Below, piece after piece: positions 1 through 7,591 of a DNA stretch of 41,904 nucleotides. This DNA comes from Cellvibrionales bacterium UBA4435 (GTDB taxonomy: Bacteria; Pseudomonadota; Gammaproteobacteria; Pseudomonadales; Porticoccaceae). The notes beneath the pieces were generated by a model that ran no database searches, was not told the origin of the DNA, and saw only the letters and a list, made by a program, of their open reading frames with translations. Position 1 is the first letter of the stretch, and each line of letters starts with the position of its first letter. Position numbers and translations under genes: made by a program. The stretch lies in contig DGPR01000041.1 of the NCBI GenBank assembly GCA_002390525.1, positions 1 through 41,904 on the forward strand. Reading direction: 5' to 3'.

Positions 1-5
1 CGGTG

Positions 6-1229
6 ATGGGCAAGAATAAAAAATCTTACGCGAAAACATTACCTATACTTGCTATATCATTTGCAATATTTATTGGCACTTTAGGTGCGCTAATTATAAA
101 TCAACAGATATCTGTAGTTGCCGACAAACAAGAGGAGTATTTAGGAAATACACTAGGTCTACAGCTAGCGAAGGTAGCTAAAACCTCAATAATAAACAAA
201 GATATATTAAGCCTCCAGATAGAATTAGACGACATGCTAGCAATTGATGGTGTAGGGTACGTTGCAGTATATGATGCATCAAAAAAGATTTTGGCTAAAG
301 CTAAAGGGCCCATTAAAAAAAATACTCCGGATAATTTAGGGAGTAGATACACCAGCCCTATAGCTATTGAAAATGAAATTGTAGGGTATGGACTAATTCA
401 ATTTTATGATGGTTTTTTTATAAACAACTTTCGAGCTATTAATATAACGATCGCCTTATTATTTTCTGGTATGTTTTCTATACTAATATATGCATCAGTA
501 AAATCAGGAAAAACTCTTTCGCTTAGACTCAATCGTATTATTCAGCAACTCCCTAGCGATGGTGTTGAGGCCACAGATGAATTGAGTATGCTTGAAAATA
601 GGCTTAAGCCTTTAATATCATCAAGAATTGGTTGTCAGCCATCTGAAACAGAAGATCAATACGAAGAGTCAACAATTCTAGCTATTGAATGTAAAAATTT
701 AACTATTTTAAAAACAAGAGTTAATCCTGAACATCTTGAATCCTTAATGTATCAATTCGATATTCTAGTAAACAATGCTGCTGATATATATGGTGCCAAT
801 AGATTCAATGCAAACCAACGTTGTATATACCTAAATTTTAAAGGTTACGACAATACTGATGAGCACCCTCTGAGGGCTTTATGTTGTTCTTCAGTAATAC
901 ATCGATTAGGGGGAAAATTATTGGATGCTCATGGTATAAAGTTAGAATTATCTAGCGCTTTACTAACTGTAAGATACAAAAATTTTAAATCTCAATTATT
1001 ACAGGAATCAGCTCGAGAAATCCACTTGGACTCACTTCAATCTATGCTTGACCAAGCAGTGGATAATGAAATATTACTTGATAGAAAAACTAAAGACCAT
1101 GAATCATTAGACGGGATAGCTCTATCACCACCAAGCGAAAAAAGCTTACTATTTAGAGTAGAAGAACTTAATCAAACATGCAAAAAACTAACTGGCCAGC
1201 AAATCGAAATATTAAGTCGCGATATTTAA
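6..1229 (+). CDS. AhpA/YtjB-family (SMP-type) inner-membrane protein
   Basis: The protein has a transmembrane helix at about residues 13-33, an extracytoplasmic domain of about 110 residues, a second helix at about 146-166 and a cytoplasmic C-terminal domain. This layout is that of the AhpA/YtjB (SMP) family found near serB in many Gammaproteobacteria; its biochemical role is not settled. The C-terminal part (around residues 225-320) has spacing reminiscent of a nucleotide-cyclase-like fold, but I see no intact catalytic metal-binding motif. The ATG at position 6 follows directly on an in-frame GTG at 3. No ribosome-binding site is visible because the window begins here, so the true start could lie upstream. 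It converges on the parvulin gene with a 38-nt gap. Assignment rests on topology and remembered family resemblance. Confidence 0.6.
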   Translation: MGKNKKSYAKTLPILAISFAIFIGTLGALIINQQISVVADKQEEYLGNTLGLQLAKVAKTSIINKDILSLQIELDDMLAIDGVGYVAVYDASKKILAKAKGPIKKNTPDNLGSRYTSPIAIENEIVGYGLIQFYDGFFINNFRAINITIALLFSGMFSILIYASVKSGKTLSLRLNRIIQQLPSDGVEATDELSMLENRLKPLISSRIGCQPSETEDQYEESTILAIECKNLTILKTRVNPEHLESLMYQFDILVNNAADIYGANRFNANQRCIYLNFKGYDNTDEHPLRALCCSSVIHRLGGKLLDAHGIKLELSSALLTVRYKNFKSQLLQESAREIHLDSLQSMLDQAVDNEILLDRKTKDHESLDGIALSPPSEKSLLFRVEELNQTCKKLTGQQIEILSRDI

Positions 1230-1267
1230 TGGCGTCACTTAATCTGTTCTATCTGATTTTCAAATAA

Positions 1268-2092
1268 CTAGCTAACTGAGCCAACTTCGAAATCTACACC
1301 TTTTATATTAGCATCTTTAATTAATTGATGCGTATATTTTGAGAGTTCAATACGATGTCCAATCTCGATTAACGTATCAGCTATATCCCCCTTCACTTGT
1401 TCAAATTCAAGTTGCTGTGGTGGTAATATTTTTTCAACTAAAACTATGTGATAACCAAAATCAGATTCAATTGGCTTTTCATGTAGTCCTTTATTAAGAC
1501 CAAATACTTCTTTTTCGAAATTTGGGGGCAATTGACCTCGAGCAACTCTTCCAAGAGAACCACCAGAATTCTTTGAGGGACACTGGGAGTACTCATTAAC
1601 TAAAAAATCAAATTTATCGATGGATTCTTTAAGGTTTTTGATGACGGACATAGCTAATTTTTTTGCTGCGCTCTTACTATTTTTATCCTCAGGAGTAACA
1701 CTTATCAAAATATGTTTCAGCTCTAACATCTCTTTGGTTAAAAAATCATTGGTATGAAGATTATAATATTTTTGACAGTCCTCCTCGGTTATTTCATCTG
1801 ATCTTGCAACCTCTTTTGCAATCAACCTTGAAATTATTGTTTCTTCAATTGCATCATTACTATCCGGTGATAAATCTTCATCTAATCCCAATTCCTTTGC
1901 TTTTTGTAAAAATAATGACTGAATTATCAATACTTCAGATGACTTTTTGATAATCTCATCTTGTGAATTAGATTCATGGTGTTGCATCTCGTGAATAATT
2001 TGATCAGGTGTAATAATCTCGTCATTAACTGAGATTTGCCTGAGATTTTGTAACTGGTTTTGTTGTTTTTTGTCTTCAGATGGAGAATTCAT
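1268..2092 (-). CDS. Parvulin-type peptidyl-prolyl cis-trans isomerase (PpiC/SurA-like), cytoplasmic
   Basis: The C-terminal half carries a rotamase (parvulin) domain: ELKHILI entering the first strand, the GGSLGRVARGQLPPNFE segment and the closing FGYHIVLVEK strand. The N-terminal half is helical, with SurA/NifM-like spacing (residues about 30-110). There is no signal peptide or lipobox, so unlike SurA or PpiD this protein should act in the cytoplasm. Similar signal-less parvulins accompany nitrate-reductase operons in pseudomonads, but no nar gene is present here. The ATG at 2092 has a weak GAGA ribosome-binding site. It lies 75 nt downstream of the HMG-CoA lyase gene on the same strand, and a long inverted repeat sits between them. 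The client protein is unknown. Confidence 0.85.
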   Translation of the reverse strand: MNSPSEDKKQQNQLQNLRQISVNDEIITPDQIIHEMQHHESNSQDEIIKKSSEVLIIQSLFLQKAKELGLDEDLSPDSNDAIEETIISRLIAKEVARSDEITEEDCQKYYNLHTNDFLTKEMLELKHILISVTPEDKNSKSAAKKLAMSVIKNLKESIDKFDFLVNEYSQCPSKNSGGSLGRVARGQLPPNFEKEVFGLNKGLHEKPIESDFGYHIVLVEKILPPQQLEFEQVKGDIADTLIEIGHRIELSKYTHQLIKDANIKGVDFEVGSVS

Positions 2093-2111
2093 ATCGAGTC
2101 TCTAATTCGCT

Positions 2112-2152
2112 TATTGTATTTAAGAACCATTTCAATGCTGCAAAATACAATA
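2112..2152. repeat. Perfect 10-bp inverted repeat between hmgL and the parvulin gene
   Basis: TATTGTATTT (2112-2121) is matched exactly by AAATACAATA (2143-2152), separated by 21 nt. It lies in the 75-nt gap between two minus-strand genes. There is no GC-rich stem or clear U-tract on the minus strand, so it is not a standard intrinsic terminator. It could be an intercistronic RNA stem or a protein-binding site. Confidence 0.5.
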
Positions 2153-2167
2153 AAAAGCATTATCTTT

Positions 2168-3076
2168 TCAAGTAAATGCTGCAGAAACTTTTGATCCACT
2201 CTTTTTTCCTAATTTTTTTGAGATGAAAAGTCCTGCTTTCATCAATTTATTTAAATTAATATCATGCTTTATATTAAGACCATTAAGCATATAAATTAGG
2301 TCTTCAGTTGCAACATTTCCAGGAGCTTTATATTTATCAGAGTTTTTTACATATGGGCAACCACCCAAACCAGCAACAGAGCTATCAAAAATAGATACGC
2401 CCATCGATAGAGCAGCATAAATATTTACTAATGCCTGGCTGTAAGTATCATGAAAATGGCCAGCAATACTATCAAGAGGGACCTTTGCTGATACTTTTTC
2501 TATAGCCTGACAAATAATACCTGGTGTACCAACACCAGTAGTGTCAGCTAAGGAAACTTCATAGCAACCCATTTGATAAAGTTCATTCGCCAAAACTGCC
2601 ACTTTGCTTGGGCTTATAGCTCCTTCATAAGGGCATCCCGCTATACAAGAAATATAGGCGCGTGTTGGTATTTTTTTATCAGCAGCTGATTTAAGAACAG
2701 GCACAAAACGCCCCAAACTCTCCTGAATCGAACAATTAGTATTTTTTTTACTAAAAGATTCTGAAGCTGAGGTAAAAATCGAAACCTCTTTGGCGCCAGC
2801 TTCTATGGCACGTTCGAATCCTCTTAAATTTGGAACTAATGCTGAAAAATTAACGTTTTTTGCACCTTTGATTCCAGCAAATACAGAATCGCTATTTGCC
2901 ATTTGTGGCACCCATCTAGGATTTACGAAACTTCCAGCCTCTATAAAAGAAACACCAGCTGCAACTAAAAGATTAATTAACTCTATTTTCAAATCCGCAG
3001 AAACCAACTGGACTTCATTTTGAAGCCCATCTCTTGGGCTAACTTCAACAATTTTTACTCTCTTTGGTAATGTCAT
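2168..3076 (-). CDS. mvaB: Hydroxymethylglutaryl-CoA lyase
   Basis: This enzyme cleaves HMG-CoA to acetyl-CoA and acetoacetate, the last step of leucine catabolism. It is a TIM-barrel protein of the HMGL/DRE family. The N-terminal VEVSPRDGLQNE motif supplies the catalytic Arg-Asp pair. The GHFHDT motif gives the two metal-binding His residues, and the family signature GLGGCPY carries the active-site Cys. At 302 residues it is of normal bacterial length. The start at 3076 matches the family N-terminus (MTLPKRVKIVEVSPRDG). No isovaleryl-CoA dehydrogenase or methylcrotonyl-CoA carboxylase gene is adjacent, so it is not in the usual liu cluster. The product acetoacetate could be activated by the CoA-transferase encoded at 24.5-25.8 kb. 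It is divergent from the cmoA-like gene. Confidence 0.95.
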   Translation of the reverse strand: MTLPKRVKIVEVSPRDGLQNEVQLVSADLKIELINLLVAAGVSFIEAGSFVNPRWVPQMANSDSVFAGIKGAKNVNFSALVPNLRGFERAIEAGAKEVSIFTSASESFSKKNTNCSIQESLGRFVPVLKSAADKKIPTRAYISCIAGCPYEGAISPSKVAVLANELYQMGCYEVSLADTTGVGTPGIICQAIEKVSAKVPLDSIAGHFHDTYSQALVNIYAALSMGVSIFDSSVAGLGGCPYVKNSDKYKAPGNVATEDLIYMLNGLNIKHDINLNKLMKAGLFISKKLGKKSGSKVSAAFT

Positions 3077-3181
3077 AAAAACATTTTATCTTTTACATCA
3101 GCAAAGAGCATTAGATATATAATGTTATCATACGAATTAGGCAAATTATTTAAATAAATTTTAGCTTATAGGGGCTGGTGT

Positions 3182-3901
3182 ATGAAAAAAAAAACTGATG
3201 TTGTGTATGCGGAAAGAGCTAACTGGAAATTTAATGGTGAACTGGTTAATTCTTTTGATGCCCATATCTCAAAATCAGTTCCCCTTTATAAAGAAGGGCA
3301 TGATCTGATATGTGATATGAGTGATTTTTTTATTAAACCAAAATCGCTTTGTTATGAAATAGGCTGTTCCACAGGAACGCTCATACTGAAACTGGCAACC
3401 CATCATCAGAATAAACCAGAAGCTCATTTTATTGGTATAGATATAGAAGAGGATATGATAAAAAAAGCAGAAGCTAAACTTGCTAAGGTGGAAGGCTTGA
3501 ACGCATCTTTTCTTGCTGAAGATGTCATAGAGCTGGATATGCATGAAGCTGATTTAATTATATGTTATTACACTATTCAGTTTGTAAAAACCTCGGTGCG
3601 CCAGAATATAATTAATTCAATTTATGAGAAATTAAATTGGGGCGGAGCTCTATTTTTATTTGAAAAAGTGCGTGGAGCTGACGCTAGATTTCAGGATATC
3701 ATAACCGCTTTATACAATGATTATAAGCTTCGCGCAGGCTATACACCTGATGAAATAATTAATAAATCTAGAAGCCTTAAAGGTGTTTTGGAGCCATTTT
3801 CGACACAAGGCAATTTAGATATGCTCAGAAGAGCAGGATTTGTTGACGTTAATACCGTTCAAAAGTATCTATGTTTTGAGGGTTTTTTAGCAATCAAATA
3901 A
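3182..3901 (+). CDS. cmoA: CmoA-like carboxy-S-adenosyl-L-methionine synthase / SAM-dependent enzyme
   Basis: This class I SAM-binding Rossmann protein of 239 residues aligns along its whole length with E. coli CmoA, which converts SAM and prephenate to carboxy-SAM for tRNA wobble uridine (cmo5U34) modification. Visible motifs are YEIGCSTG (58-65) for SAM binding, the acidic GIDIEEDMI strand end (D87), YYTIQF (129-134), the WGGALFLFEK strand and a C-terminal LRRAGF segment. The E. coli KRS segment that should hold the carboxylate-binding Arg corresponds here to NKSRS, with R197 one position away. The partner gene cmoB, normally adjacent, is absent from this window. The ATG at 3182 has an AGGGG-type ribosome-binding site. 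A related methyltransferase with another substrate remains possible. Confidence 0.72.
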   Translation: MKKKTDVVYAERANWKFNGELVNSFDAHISKSVPLYKEGHDLICDMSDFFIKPKSLCYEIGCSTGTLILKLATHHQNKPEAHFIGIDIEEDMIKKAEAKLAKVEGLNASFLAEDVIELDMHEADLIICYYTIQFVKTSVRQNIINSIYEKLNWGGALFLFEKVRGADARFQDIITALYNDYKLRAGYTPDEIINKSRSLKGVLEPFSTQGNLDMLRRAGFVDVNTVQKYLCFEGFLAIK

Positions 3902-3948
3902 TAAATAATTTGAATTCTAAAACTCTTTTCAGATTCAGTAAGTTATTT

Positions 3949-4560
3949 CTAGAGTTGCGATAAATATGTATCTAGTCTGTTTGAATTCATAATAAAAGTC
4001 GATTTTAGTTTACTTGCTAAATCTTTCACCTCATTAAGGTTAACCGCTTCGCCAACTTGAATAACTCCAACCATCGCCATCATCGCGTGAGGATCACATT
4101 GATACACATAGACTCCTTCTGTGTCTAAGGTAACACTTATATCCTGATTTAATTCACCAGCCCAACTGTTGGCACCACTGGGAATCATGCCATCTAAAGA
4201 AACTGCGTTATGAGACATATCTGTTGCCTTGAAATGTATAGTATCTCCTTTTGAAACCTTGATAACAGCAGGCTCAAAAATCATATTTCCACCTGGACCA
4301 GAATTTAACATTTTTACAATATGTTCTGAGCCTTCAGAAAGCTCTACTTTTGGAGAAGATGAAGCGCTTGCAACCGCTGGTAATGTTTCAGCTATATCCT
4401 TTTTTAAAACTAAAGTACCAATAGGAGTCAGTCGTTCAGTAATATCTATTTCTTGTTGTGGAGTAAGTATCAATTCTCTTTCGTTTGAACCGCAACCTGC
4501 AATACCCAAGAAAATTATCATTACTGAAACAACCAAACCTATCTTTCTGTATTGACTCAT
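3949..4560 (-). CDS. Pseudoazurin-like cupredoxin lipoprotein
   Basis: The gene encodes a membrane-anchored type-1 copper protein. The N-terminus is a lipoprotein signal peptide with lipobox LGIAGC (the Cys is residue 27 if counted from the upstream ATG at 4572). The C-terminal domain (about residues 85-175) has a pseudoazurin-type copper site: H121, C159, H162 and M167 in the same numbering, with the Cys-x2-His-x4-Met spacing of pseudoazurin (CDPHAMMAM). Residues 44-60 (ITERLTPIGTLVLKKD) resemble the leader segment of cytochrome c5 proteins but carry no heme motif. A Ser/Ala-rich linker follows. I chose the ATG at 4560 because GGAGAAG lies just upstream; an ATG at 4572 is in frame. It is probably an electron carrier facing the periplasm. 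It is divergent from sat. Confidence 0.85.
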   Translation of the reverse strand: MSQYRKIGLVVSVMIIFLGIAGCGSNERELILTPQQEIDITERLTPIGTLVLKKDIAETLPAVASASSSPKVELSEGSEHIVKMLNSGPGGNMIFEPAVIKVSKGDTIHFKATDMSHNAVSLDGMIPSGANSWAGELNQDISVTLDTEGVYVYQCDPHAMMAMVGVIQVGEAVNLNEVKDLASKLKSTFIMNSNRLDTYLSQL

Positions 4561-4610
4561 TTTCTTCTCCATATTATTTCTGGTAAATAGGGCTATGAAC
4601 TAAGATTTTC

Positions 4611-4640
4611 ATTATACCGATATAATCCCAAGCCGTGAAA
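4611..4640 (-). promoter_or_regulatory. Candidate sigma-70 promoter of the cupredoxin gene
   Basis: On the minus strand, TATAAT (4616-4611) is preceded after an 18-nt spacer by TTTCAC (4640-4635). Transcription from here would give a leader of about 45 nt. This is a match to consensus only. Confidence 0.35.
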
Positions 4641-4908
4641 GCTGTTTTAGTATTTAGTATACAATTATATAAACTTTTTCGGATTGCGCTTGTTATTTTT
4701 ATTAGAAAAAATTTGTAAAAACTAATCGCCCTTCATATGTGTGGAAAAGAAGAGTAATTATAGCTATCATGAATCCTCAAAAATATTAAACAAAATAGCA
4801 ACTTTCAAAGAAGTTGCCTTTAACACATGCTCCCCAAACTTGATAAACGCATATATAGCTATGCTTAAAATCTTTGTTATTTAACTAATCCTCCGAGGAG
4901 AGTGGAAA
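4641..4908. other. Long intergenic region before sat, with one hairpin
   Basis: This is the larger part of a ~350-nt gap between two divergent genes. It is AT-rich with no coding ORF longer than a few codons. GCAACTT (4798-4804) pairs with AAGTTGC (4811-4817) across a 6-nt loop, about 90 nt before the sat start codon. A strong ribosome-binding site (GAGGAG, 4895-4900) precedes the GTG start of sat. I recognise no riboswitch and no convincing promoter pair for sat. Confidence 0.4.
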
Positions 4909-6102
4909 GTGATTAAGCCTCATGGCTCAGAAAAACTAAATCCCCTGCTTGTAAGCGACGCAAACCGAAACAAGGAACTTCAGGAAGAAGGTGCCACTTT
5001 ACCTTCATTGCTCCTTAACTCGACCGCTGCAGCCAACGCGATGATGCTAGGTGCAGGTTATTTTAATCCTCTTACTGGCTATATGAATCTTGAGGAGACA
5101 ATCAGTGTCTCAAAAAATCTACATATGAAGAATGGATTATTTTGGCCAATCCCAATAATAAATATCACTAAGGATATCAGCGGTCTCAATGGAAAAAAAC
5201 GTATCGCTTTAAGAGACCCAAACATCACTGAAAATCCAATAATAGCTATTATGGATATAGAAAATATTGAGTTGGTTACTGGTGAGCAGATGCAAACCAT
5301 AGTGAAAGAAGTTTTTGGTACAATTGATATTTCACATCCGGGAGTGGCTACATTTTACAGTTTAGGAAACTATTTAGTCTCAGGTAAAATTGAAGTATTA
5401 AATTTTAGTTATTTTAAAAATGAGTTTCCAGATACCTTCAAAACTGCACAACAAATTCGGGATGAAATTAAAGACCGAGGCTGGAAAAATATTGTCGCTT
5501 TTCAAACAAGAAATCCGATGCATAGAGCTCATGAAGAGTTATGTCATATGGCTATGGAGCGACTTAATGCAGACGGAGTAGTTGTCCATATGTTGCTGGG
5601 AAAACTAAAAAAAGGGGATATACCAGCCCCTATTCGAGATGCCTGTATCAGAAAAATGGTAGAATTATACTTTCCTAAAAATTCAGTTATGGTTAATGGA
5701 TATGGTTTTGATATGCTATATGCTGGACCTAGAGAAGCTATCTTGCATGCTATCTTTAGACAGAATATGGGTGCTACGCATTTAATTATTGGCAGAGATC
5801 ATGCTGGTGTAGGTAACTATTATGGTGCATTTGATTCCCAAGAAATTTTTGATAACAGAGTTCCAAAGGGATCACTAAAAATAAAAATCTTTCCTGCTGA
5901 TCACACTGCATACTCAAAAAAATTAAGTAAAGTAGTGATGATGAATGAAGTAAAGAATCATACAAAAGAAGACTTTATAATACTTTCAGGAACAAAAGTC
6001 CGACAAATGTTAAATGAAGGGATCGCTCCTCCACCAGAGTTTTCTCGGCCGGAAGTTGCTGAAATACTAATGAAATACTATCGTACAGAAGAAATCAATT
6101 AA
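4909..6102 (+). CDS. sat: Sulfate adenylyltransferase (ATP sulfurylase, homo-oligomeric type)
   Basis: This enzyme interconverts ATP plus sulfate with adenosine 5'-phosphosulfate plus pyrophosphate. At 397 residues it is the single-chain Sat type, not CysN/CysD. It shows the N-terminal IKPHG start, the catalytic QTRNPMHRAHE motif (199-209, HxxH nucleotide site), GRDHAG (295-300) and a C-terminal KVRQMLNEG segment. This type works in reverse with APS reductase in sulfur oxidisers, but also serves assimilation in many heterotrophs. No aprAB, cysC or sulfite reductase gene lies in the window, so the direction cannot be decided. The GTG start is chosen for its GAGGAG ribosome-binding site and homologous N-terminus. 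It stands alone between a cupredoxin gene and the minus-strand mce gene, 24 nt downstream. Confidence 0.93.
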   Translation: MIKPHGSEKLNPLLVSDANRNKELQEEGATLPSLLLNSTAAANAMMLGAGYFNPLTGYMNLEETISVSKNLHMKNGLFWPIPIINITKDISGLNGKKRIALRDPNITENPIIAIMDIENIELVTGEQMQTIVKEVFGTIDISHPGVATFYSLGNYLVSGKIEVLNFSYFKNEFPDTFKTAQQIRDEIKDRGWKNIVAFQTRNPMHRAHEELCHMAMERLNADGVVVHMLLGKLKKGDIPAPIRDACIRKMVELYFPKNSVMVNGYGFDMLYAGPREAILHAIFRQNMGATHLIIGRDHAGVGNYYGAFDSQEIFDNRVPKGSLKIKIFPADHTAYSKKLSKVVMMNEVKNHTKEDFIILSGTKVRQMLNEGIAPPPEFSRPEVAEILMKYYRTEEIN

Positions 6103-6126
6103 TCATATTTATCGGTAGTTACAAGT

Positions 6127-6531
6127 TTAAATTTGCTCTAGCTCGACAAGAGTGCCGCACAAATCCTTAGGATGAAGAAATAATACTGGTTTACCGTGTG
6201 CTCCAATTTGAGGCTCTCCAGTTCCGATAACGGTTAACCCCTGTGCAATACATCTGTCTTTTGCATTCAAAATATCTTCAACGCTATAACAAATATGATG
6301 TATGCCCCCACTAGGATTGCGTTCTAAGTAACTTGCAACTGGAGAATTTTTTCCTATTGGAAACAATAATTCTATTTTGGTGTTATTTAGCTCTACAAAA
6401 ATTACACGTACACCGTGATCAGGGATATCAACTGGGTCTGACACCTTTGCCCCAAGGGCAACATTATAAATCTCTACAGCCTTTTTTAGATCGGGGACTA
6501 CAATAGCTATATGGTTAAGATTTCCGATCAT
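6127..6531 (-). CDS. mce: Methylmalonyl-CoA epimerase
   Basis: The enzyme interconverts (S)- and (R)-methylmalonyl-CoA between propionyl-CoA carboxylase and the mutase. It is a vicinal-oxygen-chelate (glyoxalase-fold) protein of 134 residues, the normal length. The N-terminal LNHIAIVVPDL strand carries the first metal-binding His. NTKIELLFP, GGIHHICYSV (second His) and the closing GTLVELEQI (Glu) follow the family pattern. It is the last gene of a five-gene minus-strand operon, 31 nt after meaB, and completes the propionate pathway. Confidence 0.95.
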   Translation of the reverse strand: MIGNLNHIAIVVPDLKKAVEIYNVALGAKVSDPVDIPDHGVRVIFVELNNTKIELLFPIGKNSPVASYLERNPSGGIHHICYSVEDILNAKDRCIAQGLTVIGTGEPQIGAHGKPVLFLHPKDLCGTLVELEQI

Positions 6532-6562
6532 AGTACATCCTTTTCATTAAATAAATTTTTTA

Positions 6563-7549
6563 TTATTTCTTAAATTTCTTTATTAATTTTCTTGCGGCAA
6601 CTGTTGGAGGAAGGTTACCACTTTTTACTTCATTTTCTATGCTGTCTATATGACTCATTACTAATTCACTCTGCTTCAGTTCTTCTAAGAGGCCCTCGGC
6701 TATTTCACTCCACATCCATGAAGATGATTGCGAAATTCGACGCGAAGAAATCTCACCAGCCGTATCCAATAAATTACGATAATCAATGATCAATTGCCAC
6801 ACTAGATCAATATCTTGTCCAGTAAGAGCGGACATCGTTTGCACTTTGGCCTTCCAGCTTAAGCTTCGGTTATGTAAGAATTGAAGAGCCATCTGATAAT
6901 CAGCGGCTGTACGTGATGCTGCAGCAAGCTGGTCGCCGTCGGACTTATTTACCAATACAAGATCGGCGAGCTCCATAATGCCGCGCTTAATTCCCTGAAG
7001 TTCGTCACCACCTCCAGGGGGTATTAATAATAGAAACATATCTGTCATTTCTGAAACAGCAGTTTCTGATTGTCCTACTCCAACCGTTTCTACAAAAATT
7101 ACATCGAAGCCGGCTGCCTCGCAAAGTAACAATGTTTCTCGTGTCCTACGAGTAACGCCTCCCAGTGTTTTTCCTGCTGGGGAAGGTCTAATATATGCGT
7201 CATTTTCCCGTGACAAGGATTCCATACGAGTTTTATCCCCTAATATGGAGCCGCCACTTACTGAAGAGGTTGGGTCGACAGCCAGCACAGCAACCTTATG
7301 TCCTTGATTTATAACATGACCACCGAAAGATTCAATAAATGTTGATTTTCCAACACCCGGTGCTCCAGAAACCCCAATTCTGATAGATCCCCCAGTATAA
7401 GGCATCAATATCTCAAGAAGTTCCGATGCATTTTCTTGATGAGTTGGTAGAGCTGATTCAACTAAGGTGATGCCCTTCGAAAGAGCACGACGATCACCAA
7501 GTCGGATATTTTGTGCCAATTCATGACAATCAAATTGCAATACTCCCAC
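6563..7549 (-). CDS. meaB: Methylmalonyl-CoA mutase-associated GTPase MeaB
   Basis: MeaB is a G3E-family GTPase that gates cofactor loading into methylmalonyl-CoA mutase and protects the enzyme from inactivation. The P-loop GAPGVGKST is near residue 60. DPTSSVSGGSILGDKTRM and the ETVGVGQSE switch-like segment follow, and the base-specificity motif NKSD lies near residue 200. At 328 residues it is full length. It sits 42 nt after pccA in the same operon as the mutase gene, which fits its role. The family also includes ArgK, but the operon context makes the MeaB assignment firm. Confidence 0.95.
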   Translation of the reverse strand: MGVLQFDCHELAQNIRLGDRRALSKGITLVESALPTHQENASELLEILMPYTGGSIRIGVSGAPGVGKSTFIESFGGHVINQGHKVAVLAVDPTSSVSGGSILGDKTRMESLSRENDAYIRPSPAGKTLGGVTRRTRETLLLCEAAGFDVIFVETVGVGQSETAVSEMTDMFLLLIPPGGGDELQGIKRGIMELADLVLVNKSDGDQLAAASRTAADYQMALQFLHNRSLSWKAKVQTMSALTGQDIDLVWQLIIDYRNLLDTAGEISSRRISQSSSWMWSEIAEGLLEELKQSELVMSHIDSIENEVKSGNLPPTVAARKLIKKFKK

Positions 7550-7591
7550 CCCCTTAAAATTAAAAAAGTAGATCTAGTTTTTGTTAATTTT

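Noticed and set aside
2812..2822. GTTCGAATCC, resembling a tRNA T-loop
   Set aside because: It lies inside the HMG-CoA lyase coding region, and no acceptor or anticodon stem can be drawn around it.
4798..4817. 7-bp hairpin before sat as an intrinsic terminator
   Set aside because: No gene ends there on either strand and the plus-strand tail is not a U-run; it is kept only as an unexplained leader stem.
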